Shown: positions 1-8,695 of the stretch, one piece after another
Layout of the letters: the number at the start of each line of letters is the position of its first letter
Numbering within the stretch: the stretch's first letter is position 1
Source of the DNA: Thermococcus peptonophilus
GTDB lineage: Archaea; Methanobacteriota_B; Thermococci; Thermococcales; Thermococcaceae
Direction: 5' to 3'
Length of the DNA: 64,000 nt
Assembly: GCF_001592435.1 (NCBI RefSeq)
Contig: NZ_CP014750.1
Span: 1,116,001 to 1,180,000 of the forward strand
The notes under the pieces: generated by a model
Databases searched by the model: none
Told to the model about the DNA's origin: nothing
What the model saw: only the letters and a program-made list of their open reading frames with translations
Position numbers and translations under genes: made by a program

Positions 1-44
1 TCCAACCTTAAATACCCTATTGGTTTGATATTCAAACCCCCTAA

Positions 45-85
45 ACTTTTAAAGTCACGTCCGAACTTCCCAGTGAAGGTGGTGG
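45..85 (+). promoter_or_regulatory. Promoter and ribosome binding site of the COG2433 gene
   Basis: A TATA-like element ACTTTTAAAG lies at 45-54, predicting a transcript start near 75-80. A strong purine-rich ribosome binding site (GAAGGTGGTGG, 75-85) follows at once and sits a few bases before the ATT at 89. A second element at 6-13 reads as TATTTAAG on the minus strand and probably drives a gene to the left of the window. No coding sequence was seen in the first 76 bases. Confidence 0.55.
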
Positions 86-88
86 CTC

Positions 89-2095
89 ATTCTAGTAATC
101 GGACTTGACGTCGTTGGAGAGAATCCCAAGAGGTTTGCGGTGGTGAGCTGGTTCAACGGGAAGCTTGAGAGAAAGGGTGAGTTTACACTCTATCGGTTAG
201 TCCGCTTCATTCGGACAAAAAGGCCCGATATAGTTGCCATTGACAGCGTTACAGAACTCGGTGACGACCTGAGGAGGTTTTTGCGTGCCCTCCCGCCTGG
301 AACAAAGCTCGTCCAGGTCACTGGAAAACCCGGCGAGCAGAGGACCCTTCAGAGCCTCGCTAAGGAACATGGAATAAGGACTGGTGACCGCTTCGATCCT
401 TACGAGGAGGCAAAGCTGGCGGCCCTTCTCGCGAGTAAAGGAGTCGGCTACGAAGTCCTCGCATTTGAGGACGAGGTTATTGTGAAGGTAACCCGCGGCA
501 GGAGCCACGGGAAGGGGGGCTGGAGTCAGGACAGGTACAGGAAACGCGTTCACAACCTCGTAAGGGACAAGGTGAGAGAGATAGAGGACCGGCTTAGGAG
601 GGCGGATATACCATTCGACCTTGAGACCGAAGAGAAGGACTACGGACTGGCCAGGGGCGAGTTCCGGGTCTACGCCAGCAGGGAGGAGCTTGCTGGTCTG
701 ATACGGCCGATGAGAGGTGGAGACGTCGAGGTCAGAATTCAGCCCGTTGAGAGGGCGGAGCTAGGCTTCGCTCCGCTGAAGAAGGAGGAGGCGATAAGAG
801 AAAGGAAGAGCCTCATAGTTGGCATAGACCCTGGGATAACCGTTGGAATAGCGGCGATAGACCTCGACGGCAGGATAGTTGCCCTCCACAGCGAGAGGAA
901 CATGCCGGTTGGTGAAGTCTTCCGCTTCATCAGCGAGCTCGGGCATCCGGTTATAATAGCGACGGACGTTTCTCCTGCTCCGGGCTTCGTTGAGAAGATA
1001 GCCCGCTCCTTCAAGGCCCAGCTCTTCGTGCCGAGGGAGAGCCTCCGTGTGGGGGAGAAGAACGAGCTCCTCAGGGATCTGGGGATAACAGTTGACGACG
1101 ACCACCAGAGGGACGCTTTAGCGGCTGCGTACAAGGCGTACCTCAGGATAAAGCCGAAGCTTGAGAGAATAGACGCCCGTCTGAGAGAAGCCGGTCTGAG
1201 CAAGAAGTCCGACGAGGTCAAGGCTCTCGTCATAGCAGGCTACAACCTCGGCGAGGCCATGCAGAAGGTAACCTTACGGGAGAGAAGGAGGGAGGAAGAG
1301 AAGGAAGAGCCCGAGACCGAGAAAAGCTTCGATGCTGAACTCTACCTCAAGAGGATACGGGAACTTGAAAGGAGAATAGAGTTCCTTGAGAGGGAGAACG
1401 AGGAGCTGAGGGAGATTATAAAGGAGCAGAGGAAGACGATAGGAAAGCTTGAGCGGAAGATAGCCGACTACGACGAGGAGGTAAGGAGAAAGGTTCTACG
1501 CGAGCGAGAGCTGGAGGCTAAGGTCAAGCGCATTGAAATCCTTGAAAAACAGCTGAGGGAAGCGAAGGCCGTCATTGAGAGGCTGAGCAGGGATTTAGTC
1601 CAGGTCAAGAGGATGAACGTCATAGAAGTCAGGGGTTCGGCCGTTCCGCTTAAGGTTCTCAAGGTTCTCAGCTGGGATGAGCTGGAGAGGATAGAGCGGG
1701 AAGTCGGCTTGAGGAGGGGCGACGTCCTCTTCGTTATAAACCCTGCTGGAGCGGGGAAGGCGATAGCGGAGGAGCTCGTTGAGAAGGGAATAAGGGCGAT
1801 AATAACCGAAAAGCCTCTGCCCGAAGTTGTGAGGGAGGTTCTCCGCGAGGCTCACGTACCGTTCTTCACGAGCGAGGAGCTTGACGTCAAGAGGATAGAT
1901 GAGTTCGCCGTTGTTGAGAGGGAGACGCTTGAAAGGGCCATTGGGGAGCTCCTCACAAGATGGGAGGAGGAAGACCGTGAGAGGGAAGCTGAAAAACTTC
2001 TCCGCCTCGTTGAAGAATACAGAATCGAGAGGGCCAGAGAACTGAAGAGAAAGGCCAGGGAGGAGCTTGAGGAAGAGAGGAGAAACAAGCGTTAG
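89..2095 (+). CDS. DUF460/COG2433 protein, predicted RNase H-fold (RuvC/YqgF-like) nuclease
   Basis: This large soluble protein (668 codons from ATT) matches the archaeal DUF460 family, annotated as possible nucleases of RNase H fold. An N-terminal domain with an ILVIGLDVVGENPKRFAVVS strand-turn segment is followed by a central RNase H-like module whose IVGIDPGITVGIAAIDLDG segment starts near residue 243 and which ends in DDDHQRDALAAAYKA. A long charged coiled coil (about residues 415-530) and a C-terminal alpha/beta domain follow. No experimental role is known to me. The conserved N-terminal strand begins before the first GTG (140), and no ATG, GTG or TTG lies in frame between the upstream stop (74-76) and 140. 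A strong ribosome binding site ends at 85, so ATT at 89 is the best start. If ATT is not used, translation would begin at 140 and lose the first strand. Confidence 0.8.
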   Translation: MLVIGLDVVGENPKRFAVVSWFNGKLERKGEFTLYRLVRFIRTKRPDIVAIDSVTELGDDLRRFLRALPPGTKLVQVTGKPGEQRTLQSLAKEHGIRTGDRFDPYEEAKLAALLASKGVGYEVLAFEDEVIVKVTRGRSHGKGGWSQDRYRKRVHNLVRDKVREIEDRLRRADIPFDLETEEKDYGLARGEFRVYASREELAGLIRPMRGGDVEVRIQPVERAELGFAPLKKEEAIRERKSLIVGIDPGITVGIAAIDLDGRIVALHSERNMPVGEVFRFISELGHPVIIATDVSPAPGFVEKIARSFKAQLFVPRESLRVGEKNELLRDLGITVDDDHQRDALAAAYKAYLRIKPKLERIDARLREAGLSKKSDEVKALVIAGYNLGEAMQKVTLRERRREEEKEEPETEKSFDAELYLKRIRELERRIEFLERENEELREIIKEQRKTIGKLERKIADYDEEVRRKVLRERELEAKVKRIEILEKQLREAKAVIERLSRDLVQVKRMNVIEVRGSAVPLKVLKVLSWDELERIEREVGLRRGDVLFVINPAGAGKAIAEELVEKGIRAIITEKPLPEVVREVLREAHVPFFTSEELDVKRIDEFAVVERETLERAIGELLTRWEEEDREREAEKLLRLVEEYRIERARELKRKAREELEEERRNKR

Positions 2096-2099
2096 TATG

Positions 2100-2399
2100 T
2101 TAATATAGCTCCTTAAGCACAGATTTGAGCTTTTGGAGATAGTCTCTGGTCTCACTCGCACCTTTTTCAGTTATCCTCACGGCTGTCCTCGGCCTGTCGG
2201 CTATGACCTTGAAGACCTCAACGTAGCCTTCCCTCTCAAGGGCCTTAAGGTGCGAGTCCAAGTTGCCAGGCGTTACCTCAATCACTTCCAGGAGGTCTCT
2301 GAAGAGTGCCCTTTCCCTCGGCAGGAGGTAGAGCATGATGGCGAGCCTTATCGGGTTTCCGAGTGTGTGGTTGCCACTCAGCTCCTTTAGGGCTTCCAT
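2100..2399 (-). CDS. Winged-helix transcriptional regulator (ArsR/HTH_27-like)
   Basis: This is a 99-residue protein with one winged helix-turn-helix. An NPIRLAIMLYLL helix is followed by a recognition region (TPGNLDSHLKALEREGYV) and a wing ending in TAVRITEKGA, as in archaeal PF13601-type regulators. The ATG at 2399 has a GGTGAT ribosome binding site. A longer in-frame reading would start inside the upstream gene and is not favoured. It follows the membrane protein gene 2404-3009, whose stop codon overlaps this ribosome binding site, so the two are translationally coupled. Such membrane protein/wHTH pairs are common in Thermococcales. The protein probably controls its own operon; the ligand is unknown. 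Confidence 0.8.
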   Translation of the reverse strand: MEALKELSGNHTLGNPIRLAIMLYLLPRERALFRDLLEVIEVTPGNLDSHLKALEREGYVEVFKVIADRPRTAVRITEKGASETRDYLQKLKSVLKELY

Positions 2400-2403
2400 T
2401 TTA

Positions 2404-3009
2404 TCACCGCTCAACGGCTTTAAAAGCTGAGTGGAGGTATAGGAGTATAGTCGTGGCAAAGCCGAGTGAGACTACGTAGCCGGACCAGAGCATCGCCCCA
2501 CTTCCCATTCTCCACGCTAGAGGTATGGCCAGTGCCGGAGTCAGAAACGCAGGAACCATCTCGTTCTCGGCCCCACAGCACTTTTTCAAAACCTCCCACT
2601 GGCCGAGGAGCGAAACGCTGATAAAGCTCAGGAAGCCCACGGCCAGGCTTGCCTCCTCGTTTATCCCAGGGTTCAGTGAGGGGATCAAAACCCAACCAAG
2701 CGCGGCACCGATTACCCATGCACCCGCTATTTTCAGGCCAACTTTTTTTCCGGAGCCCCTTTTGATTCCAGAGACGGTCACTATTCTCTTCCAAACCTTT
2801 GAGGTGAAAGTAATCATAACGATCGTGGCTACTGTCCAGTACGAAACGCTGAAAGCTGATCCGCCGTTGAAGAACCGGAGTACCACGTAGAACAGGGTCA
2901 TTACCGCCAGAAATCCCGTGAAGTTCATCGCGGCGTACATTTTCCCAGCGGCTATTAGCCTACCCTCAACCTTCTCGAGCACGTCTTTAAGTTCCCTAAC
3001 TTCTTCCAT
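2404..3009 (-). CDS. Polytopic membrane protein of unknown function
   Basis: The protein has about 201 residues, with a short charged helical N terminus (MEEVRELKDVLEKVEGRL) and about five to six hydrophobic segments. No catalytic motif or transport signature was recognised. Three in-frame candidates (GTG 3018, ATG 3015, ATG 3009) cluster at the start. A GAGGTG ribosome binding site overlaps the first two, so ATG 3009 has the best spacing. It is the first gene of a two-gene operon with the winged-helix regulator 2100-2399. The pairing suggests a sensor, transporter subunit or other target controlled by that regulator, but this is inference. Confidence 0.7.
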   Translation of the reverse strand: MEEVRELKDVLEKVEGRLIAAGKMYAAMNFTGFLAVMTLFYVVLRFFNGGSAFSVSYWTVATIVMITFTSKVWKRIVTVSGIKRGSGKKVGLKIAGAWVIGAALGWVLIPSLNPGINEEASLAVGFLSFISVSLLGQWEVLKKCCGAENEMVPAFLTPALAIPLAWRMGSGAMLWSGYVVSLGFATTILLYLHSAFKAVER

Positions 3010-3142
3010 ACTCATCACCTCGGTTTAAAATTAGGACGTTCTCCTATTTATAGCGTGGAGTTTCTCTGAATTTCAGAACTTCCCTCCGAGGACACAATAC
3101 AGTTAAACATTTTATGCGCACTAAATACCTTGGTGGACGATC

Positions 3143-3661
3143 ATGGAACGGAACTTCTAAGTCGGGCATCTCTATACTTGATGATACCCTGGGAGGAGGA
3201 CTACTGGAAGACAGCAACCCTCTCATAGCTTATGATTCGTACTCAAACGGTTGGACTTAGCCCTTGAGATACTGAGAAACCGTATAAAGAAGGCGATTTC
3301 GGTGTTATTCTGGACTCAGTGCTGCCTTTTACTCCCTTAACTTAAAAATGGAGCTTGGGCCTATTCGATTTGACATTGAGAAATTTGGCAAAAGAATACT
3401 CTCGCAATCGTGGGTTTATTCTCGTCAATTTATGGTGTTGATTTGTGCCCAAATACAACTACCTCTATCAGTGCATCCTTGAGGAGAAGATAACCGAAAA
3501 GAGGAAGCGCCCGATAAACATCTTTCTCTTGAACAAGGGTAGGGCATTGGATATGTTGACTGCAATAATGGTAAATAAGAAAATCGCCTTTGCTGGACTT
3601 TAAGCCCAAAGAATGTGGATATAACTTCTGGGTAGAAGAAGGGCAAGTCCACATCGAGTAG
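3143..3661 (+). pseudogene. Decayed KaiC/RecA-like ATPase gene, copy 1
   Basis: Fragments in shifting frames resemble the decayed gene at 4942-5694. From ATG 3143 (behind a GGTGG site) the frame stops within a few codons. A shifted frame then reads SGISILDDTLGGGLLEDS and a YDSYSNGW segment, followed by WLDLALEILRNR in another frame. A KRPINIFLLNKGRALDML fragment near 3506 matches KPGPLNIFLMNRDRVSPKF of copy 2. The middle of the gene is largely lost. The segment GIS-LD-LGGGL is the N-terminal signature of KaiC-like RecA-superfamily proteins. No translatable product remains. The annotation depends on manual alignment of fragments. Confidence 0.65.
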
Positions 3662-3862
3662 CTATCCACCGGCCCTTGCCCTCATTAGAGACCCCATGAA
3701 CCTTTTTACCTCCCCCTCTTCACCTTCGATGAGCACCCTGTTGAGGGGGATTCTGTTTCGTCTGGTAACTTCAAGAAGCCTCAGGCTTACCTCTGCTCCG
3801 CTCCGCCGGCGGAGTTCTTCAAGCTCTTCGAGCGGGATCGGGGTTAAGATTTCCAGCTTCAT
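3662..3862 (-). CDS. Small conserved-looking protein of unknown function (66 aa)
   Basis: A 66-residue protein with an N-terminal strand-helix pattern (MKLEILTPIPLEELEELRRR) and a basic, Arg-rich C terminus. I do not recognise the family. The start is supported by an AGAGGTT ribosome binding site before the ATG at 3862. It lies 28 bases downstream of the TtuA-like gene on the same strand, so it is probably co-transcribed and could be functionally linked to tRNA thiolation, but that is only positional. Its stop abuts the end of decayed gene copy 1. Confidence 0.6.
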   Translation of the reverse strand: MKLEILTPIPLEELEELRRRSGAEVSLRLLEVTRRNRIPLNRVLIEGEEGEVKRFMGSLMRARAGG

Positions 3863-3890
3863 TTTTCGAACCTCTGGAAATTCTTGGGAC

Positions 3891-4862
3891 TCACTCGAGC
3901 CTGAAATTCGGACCCTTTTCTCTGGCCTTCTTCTCCACCTGGAGTCTGAACTGGCAGGCCTTGCATATATCTCCCGTCGTTGGCTGCCCGCATATTTTGC
4001 AGCGGTTCAGCTCGCTTGTCTTCTTCGTGTAGGTCTTCGCTATCAGCGGGAAGAGCTTGTCGTAGCTCCTCAATATCTGGTATTTCGTTCCGGGATGCTT
4101 TTCCTCCATCTCGTTTATCCAGTCCCTTATCTCGGCCCTGAAGGCCTCGACGGCGTATGGACACTCGCTTAAGTCCACCTCAATGTTATTCAGAACGGCG
4201 TAGAGTACTATCTCCTTCTCCGGAATCTCGCGGAGGGGCTTTATCCTCGGGACGAGCTCTGGGTGAATCTCCTCGTAGTACGGCCCGGTCCTTCCGAGCC
4301 TTGCTATGTCTCCCCTCAGGATGTTCATCAGGAACATCTGCACTTCATCGTCGAGGTTGTGGCCGACAGCTAATTTGTCGGCTCCAACGTCTTTAGCCGC
4401 GTAGTTGAGGAGCCAGCGCCTCCACACTCCGCAGTAGGAGCAGGCACCTACCCTTTCCCCCTTCTCGAAGCTACCCATTATCTCAACGGTTTCGTCCAGC
4501 GTGAAGCCTATATATTCCTTAAACGAATAGATGCGGTGCTCAATCCCGAGCTTCTTCGCGTTCCTCCTCGCTATTTCGACGCTTGGAGGCCTGTAGCCAG
4601 CTATCCCCTCGTCTATGGTTATCGCAACCAGCTCGAAGGGGAACTTCTCGCGTAGCTTTGCCAAAAGGTGCATTAGGACAACGCTGTCCTTACCGCCGCT
4701 CACGCCGACGGCTATCCTCTCACCCTTCTCTATGAGCCGGTACTTCTTCACTGTCTCCTTGAACTTCTTCTCCACCATCTCATTGAAGTGCTTCTTACAG
4801 TAGTACCTTCCTGTGTAGCGCGCGTGGTATACTGCGGGTCTTCCGCACTTGGAGCACTTCAT
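3891..4862 (-). CDS. ttuA: tRNA-5-methyluridine(54) 2-sulfurtransferase, TtuA/Ncs6 family
   Basis: This is a 323-residue PP-loop ATPase of the TtuA/Ncs6 type, which replaces the 2-oxygen of T54 in tRNA by sulfur in thermophiles. An N-terminal zinc ribbon (C3, C6, C22, H25) precedes the adenylation motif SGGKDS (55-60). C141, C144 and C234 match the three-cysteine [4Fe-4S] site of TtuA enzymes. A second zinc ribbon (CKIC...CKAC) lies near the C terminus. ATG 4862 has a GGTGAGG ribosome binding site; the reading frame continues further upstream but without support. The gene lies between two decayed copies of a KaiC-like gene. A paralogous role as a U34 (Ncs6-type) thiolase is possible, because Thermococcales can carry more than one such enzyme. 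Confidence 0.8.
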   Translation of the reverse strand: MKCSKCGRPAVYHARYTGRYYCKKHFNEMVEKKFKETVKKYRLIEKGERIAVGVSGGKDSVVLMHLLAKLREKFPFELVAITIDEGIAGYRPPSVEIARRNAKKLGIEHRIYSFKEYIGFTLDETVEIMGSFEKGERVGACSYCGVWRRWLLNYAAKDVGADKLAVGHNLDDEVQMFLMNILRGDIARLGRTGPYYEEIHPELVPRIKPLREIPEKEIVLYAVLNNIEVDLSECPYAVEAFRAEIRDWINEMEEKHPGTKYQILRSYDKLFPLIAKTYTKKTSELNRCKICGQPTTGDICKACQFRLQVEKKAREKGPNFRLE

Positions 4863-4941
4863 TTCCTCACCGGGTCTGGATTCTTTGATAGGCTTAAAAC
4901 TGTTAATGCGGATGCTGGATATTGGGTACTTGGTGGTGGCT

Positions 4942-5694
4942 ATGGAGAATATCGTAAAGACTGGCATCCCTGAACTTGATAGGATGCTTGGTGGAGGACT
5001 GCTAGACGACAGTACGCTTCTTAATCATCTACGAGACTTATTCATTCGGGTGGGTTCTGGCTGTTGAATTTTCAGAAGACTTGTTGATAAGGGAGGATTT
5101 GGCGTAGTCACAAACTACTCGTTTCCGACCCTTCTCTTGGAGAGGTACGGGCTTGCCGTTCGCTACGATGTTTTCAAAGAAGGTCTCCAGGAGAAACTGA
5201 CGATCATAGACATCTTTGGCAGTTTTAATGATTCAAGGCTGATTATCCGTTTGTACATTACATCCCGGGTGTTGATCCCACGACATTTCTGGCGAAGACC
5301 GTTGCAGTGTACCGCAGAATTCTCCAAGTTTCAGGAAACAGAAAACCGATTGGAATATACCCTGACAATAGACGGCATGGTGGATCTCTTTGGGGAAGAA
5401 GCTACAATCAAAATTCTCCGCAGGAACATAGCACTCAAAATTAAAGCCAGAGAAAGCGAAAACAAACCGGGGCCGTTAAACATATTCCTGATGAATAGGG
5501 ACAGGGTTTCTCCGAAGTTCATGGCATGGCTTTTGCAGTACGCGGAGCACATAGTGGACTTTAATACTACGGAGATACCTGGAGTAGAACGCATGGTGGT
5601 TAGGAAGTCCCTTCTCCCAGAATTCACCCCTGCAGAGGCAGAGTTCAGGTTTTCAAAGGGCAGATTTGAGATAAGGCCGAGTATGTTAAAGTAA
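4942..5694 (+). pseudogene. Decayed KaiC/RecA-like ATPase gene, copy 2
   Basis: From ATG 4942 (ribosome binding site GGTGGTGG) the frame reads MENIVKTGIPELDRMLGGGL. It then needs frame changes near 5019, 5065, 5237 and 5330 to continue a coherent protein: YETYSFGWVLAV, then RRLVDKGGFGVVTNYSFP, then YPFVHYIPGVDPTTFLAKTV, ending in a long intact tail to 5694. Four or more small indels in about 750 bases indicate a pseudogene, unless the read quality is poor here; the neighbouring genes are intact. The family resembles single-domain KaiC-like proteins. The region after GGGL lacks a recognisable Walker A motif even in the reconstructed form, so the ancestor may not have hydrolysed ATP. Confidence 0.75.
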
Positions 5695-5708
5695 AAAGAA
5701 AAACGCTT

Positions 5709-6869
5709 TCAACCGGCGAGGTTCATTAAGGCCGGCCACAGGTTTAGGGCAAGGAGGAGCAGTCCAACACCTATGGTCGTGTACCTCACCGGCCTCGCTA
5801 TTTTCTCTGGGAGGTACTCCTTGAGGACGTCGTCCAGCATTCTCCCTCCATCAAGGGGCACGAGCGGGAAGAGGTTCATGAGGCCTATTCCGACGTTGAG
5901 CAGGTATATCCAGTAGAGGGCGAAGAAAATCGGGAGGACTACCTTCGCAGACCCCACCTTTGATTCAACGTGCTGTGCTGGCTGTATTCCTACGAAGCCC
6001 TTTCCTGGCCTGTCTGGGTGCTCTGCGAGGGTCAGTTTAACGCTGGTTTTTTCACCATCTCTAAGGACTTCAAGTTCTAGGGTCTCTCCAGGCTTGGTTT
6101 TGTCCATGAACTCCATGAAATCTTCCATGGTCTTTATTTCCTGCCCGTTTATGCCGATTATAACGTCACCCTTCTGGAGGACTTTCTCAGCGGGCGAGCC
6201 GGGTATTATCCCCTTCACCTCCACCCCCGAGGGGATAAGAAGCGGGTTTATCGCGTAGGTTATTAAAAGGGCCGTTATTATTGCCGTTGTTATGTTGGCC
6301 ATTGATCCCGCTCCATACACCCTAAGGCGCGAGCGGAGAGGTGCCTTTGCCAGTTCCTCTTCATCAGGCTCAACAAAAGCCCCTGGAATCACGGCCAGGA
6401 GAACCAGCCCGACGGACTTCAGAGGGAGCTTATCCGCCCTGGCGACTATTCCGTGGCTTAGCTCATGGACTACCATCACAACCACAAGACCTATCAATCC
6501 GTACCACAGGGGGATTGTCACTCCCGGGATCACGAGCTGGACTCCTGCCTGCTGGCCCTTAGTCTGAAGAGTTTGAACGGCGGTTTTTGCGAGGGCGTAG
6601 AAGACGTAGACCATGCCCATATAACCGAGGATTATCCCAACGTCGGCATAGACCTTCCAGAAGCGTGGATTGATGCGTGATACCCTGTCTATGAATCCTA
6701 AAAGGCGCTTTGTCCTCCACATTGCAATGAACATGTTAACGCTGAGACCTTCTTCCTTCTCTATGGGCTCTCCCGTTTCCGGGTCTATCTCCTTCTTTCC
6801 GAAGAGGGCGTACAAAACTATCCAGAAGCCCACGATTCCCGCGAGGATCACTGCGAGAGTTGAGACCAT
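5709..6869 (-). CDS. Site-2 protease family intramembrane metalloprotease (M50) with PDZ domain
   Basis: This 386-residue membrane protein carries the zinc motif HELSH at 135-139 within a hydrophobic segment, and the third-ligand region LVPLDGGR (LDG 339-341) in a late transmembrane helix. A PDZ domain spans about 215-285 (GVEVKGIIPGSPAEKVLQKG). These are the hallmarks of S2P/RseP-type proteases, which cleave membrane-spanning substrates. An N-terminal helix (2-23) and a cytoplasmic segment precede the catalytic core. The ATG at 6869 has a GAGGAG ribosome binding site. It is transcribed away from the flippase gene's end with a 99-base gap, so is probably a separate unit. The substrate is unknown. 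Confidence 0.9.
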   Translation of the reverse strand: MVSTLAVILAGIVGFWIVLYALFGKKEIDPETGEPIEKEEGLSVNMFIAMWRTKRLLGFIDRVSRINPRFWKVYADVGIILGYMGMVYVFYALAKTAVQTLQTKGQQAGVQLVIPGVTIPLWYGLIGLVVVMVVHELSHGIVARADKLPLKSVGLVLLAVIPGAFVEPDEEELAKAPLRSRLRVYGAGSMANITTAIITALLITYAINPLLIPSGVEVKGIIPGSPAEKVLQKGDVIIGINGQEIKTMEDFMEFMDKTKPGETLELEVLRDGEKTSVKLTLAEHPDRPGKGFVGIQPAQHVESKVGSAKVVLPIFFALYWIYLLNVGIGLMNLFPLVPLDGGRMLDDVLKEYLPEKIARPVRYTTIGVGLLLLALNLWPALMNLAG

Positions 6870-6968
6870 AACCCATCTCCTCTTTTTGTTTCTCGTGTGC
6901 GTATTAAATTGGCAGGCTTATAAATTTGCCGAGGTGTTGGGACTTCTACTCGCAAAAGCCTTTTTGCC

Positions 6969-8531
6969 TCATTCATCCTTTGAAAGCCTTTCTATAATCC
7001 TAATGAGCCATTCCAGATTCAAACCAACTTTCTCTGCGAATTTTTCCAGATTTTTAGCTTCCTCTTTCTCTATGCACCCACTTAGAAGGACTAAGAGGAA
7101 ATAACCGCCGTAGAGAGCGGCAGTCTTTAAGATCGCTCCAGGGATCGAGCCTGAATCTCCCAGGAAAACTCCGAAGACGAGCGTTACAGCGCCTATTATG
7201 AGGGCCTTAGTGTAAGCTTTTCCAAATGGCTGGACTCCCGTCGTCCTGTAGAGGACGGACACCCTGTACAGGTTCGCCGCTATATATGAGGAAGCCGTTG
7301 CCAAAGCTGCCCCATTTATCCCGTACACTGGAATGAGTGCCGCATTGAGGGCTATGTTAAGTACGGCGGCAAGGAGGTTGCCGATGAGGTTGTCTGAAGT
7401 TCTTCCGACGGCTACCAGACTCATCGCGTTGAGCCCCATTACCACATGGAACATGAAACCTAGGGACAGTATTCTTAGGGCGGTCACCGCTTCAGTGTAT
7501 TTTGGTCCGAAGAACAGGTTTATTGTCCCCCCTGGAAATGCAAAGAGCAGCAGGAAGGCCGGAAAAGTCAGGATAAAGCCCCACTTCGTAGTGCTCTGAT
7601 AGAGCCTTTTCAATCCTTTAAGATCCCTGCCTGTGAAGAGCACCGTCGCCATCGGCATAAAAACGAATCCAAGCGAGTTTAGAACCACGGGCAACGCTCT
7701 GGCTATTGGCGCCGCCCCGTTGTAGAGGCCAACCTTATCCGGTCCAAAATAGTAGCCCAGCATCAGGGAGTCTGTCCAGCCGAGAACATAGTCCAATATG
7801 CCCGTCAGCATGAGGGGGAATGAAAACGCTAAAAGCTCTTTTGCGAGATCCCAATCGAACTCTGGCCTTCTCGGCAACAGTCCGAACTTCCTGCCGTCTC
7901 GGAAGCCTAAAAACGCTGGGATTGTCCAAGCGGCGACATACGCAATGAACACCCAGTTGAAGCTAAGATTTAGGATGAGCACAATGAGTAAGAGAATCAG
8001 AAAAAGGAGCTGTGGGAGGACGTTCCTGTAGTAGAAGTTTTCCCGGACTCTTCCGTGCCCCCGGGATATTGCCACGATTATCATAGTTAAAACCATCGGG
8101 AGAAGCGCTGGAGAGGCTATTCTGAGAACCAAGTTGAGGTGAGGGTCGTTTAGGACATTCCCAAGATTGGGGGCCAAGGTAAATACGAGTACCGTAAGAG
8201 CCAGGGATGAGCTAGACCCTATCAAAACTCCCGTTGATGCAAGTTTTAGTGCAACGTTTCTATCTCTCTGGAGGTGGCGGGCTATCTCCCTGGAGAGGCC
8301 GTTCTGAAGTCCGAGGAGTGCAATGGTCATTGCAATGCTCAGAACTGTTACAGTGAGCGTGAACGACCCGTACTGGCTTCTCTCGTAGTATCTCGCTAGA
8401 ACCGCCTTTGTGAGAAAGTTGAGGAGCATTCCCAGCACGGTCCCGGCGAGGACTATGCCCGCCCCCTTTGCGACCTTCCCCAGAGTCTCTTCGCCTCTCT
8501 CCAAGGGTTTCACCGTGGTACTGTCTTCCAA
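6969..8531 (-). CDS. Lipid-linked oligosaccharide flippase (Wzx/MATE-like)
   Basis: This 520-residue protein has about 14 hydrophobic helices and a polysaccharide-biosynthesis flippase pattern: an N-terminal GAGIVLAGTVLGMLLNFLTKAVLARYY-type helix ending in the family's conserved R-Y/L positions, and further repeats of paired helices. The family moves lipid-linked sugars across the membrane for glycoprotein or polysaccharide synthesis. The start is TTG at 8531 behind AAAGGT. No glycosyltransferase genes lie next to it, so its substrate cannot be inferred. It is divergently transcribed from the exported fibre-like protein at 8696. Confidence 0.85.
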   Translation of the reverse strand: MEDSTTVKPLERGEETLGKVAKGAGIVLAGTVLGMLLNFLTKAVLARYYERSQYGSFTLTVTVLSIAMTIALLGLQNGLSREIARHLQRDRNVALKLASTGVLIGSSSSLALTVLVFTLAPNLGNVLNDPHLNLVLRIASPALLPMVLTMIIVAISRGHGRVRENFYYRNVLPQLLFLILLLIVLILNLSFNWVFIAYVAAWTIPAFLGFRDGRKFGLLPRRPEFDWDLAKELLAFSFPLMLTGILDYVLGWTDSLMLGYYFGPDKVGLYNGAAPIARALPVVLNSLGFVFMPMATVLFTGRDLKGLKRLYQSTTKWGFILTFPAFLLLFAFPGGTINLFFGPKYTEAVTALRILSLGFMFHVVMGLNAMSLVAVGRTSDNLIGNLLAAVLNIALNAALIPVYGINGAALATASSYIAANLYRVSVLYRTTGVQPFGKAYTKALIIGAVTLVFGVFLGDSGSIPGAILKTAALYGGYFLLVLLSGCIEKEEAKNLEKFAEKVGLNLEWLIRIIERLSKDE

Positions 8532-8639
8532 GGAATACCTTTAAACAGTTTTGGGTCTGTTAATTGGATATTCTCTCTGTTCTATTTTTATGGCTTAGTA
8601 GAATATGTTACGCTGGCAATTTTTACAACTTGGCTTCCG

Positions 8640-8694
8640 AAAAACTTATATATTGCTACTCGTTTTTCACTTGAAAACTATAGTTGGTGGTAGT
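8640..8694 (+). promoter_or_regulatory. Promoter of the TasA/AbpA-like gene
   Basis: A TATA box (TTATATAT, 8646-8653) with a purine-rich BRE-like stretch (CCGAAAAA) just upstream predicts a start near 8672. The GGTGGT ribosome binding site at 8686-8691 favours ATG 8696 over the upstream in-frame GTG codons. Confidence 0.6.
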
Positions 8695-8695
8695 G

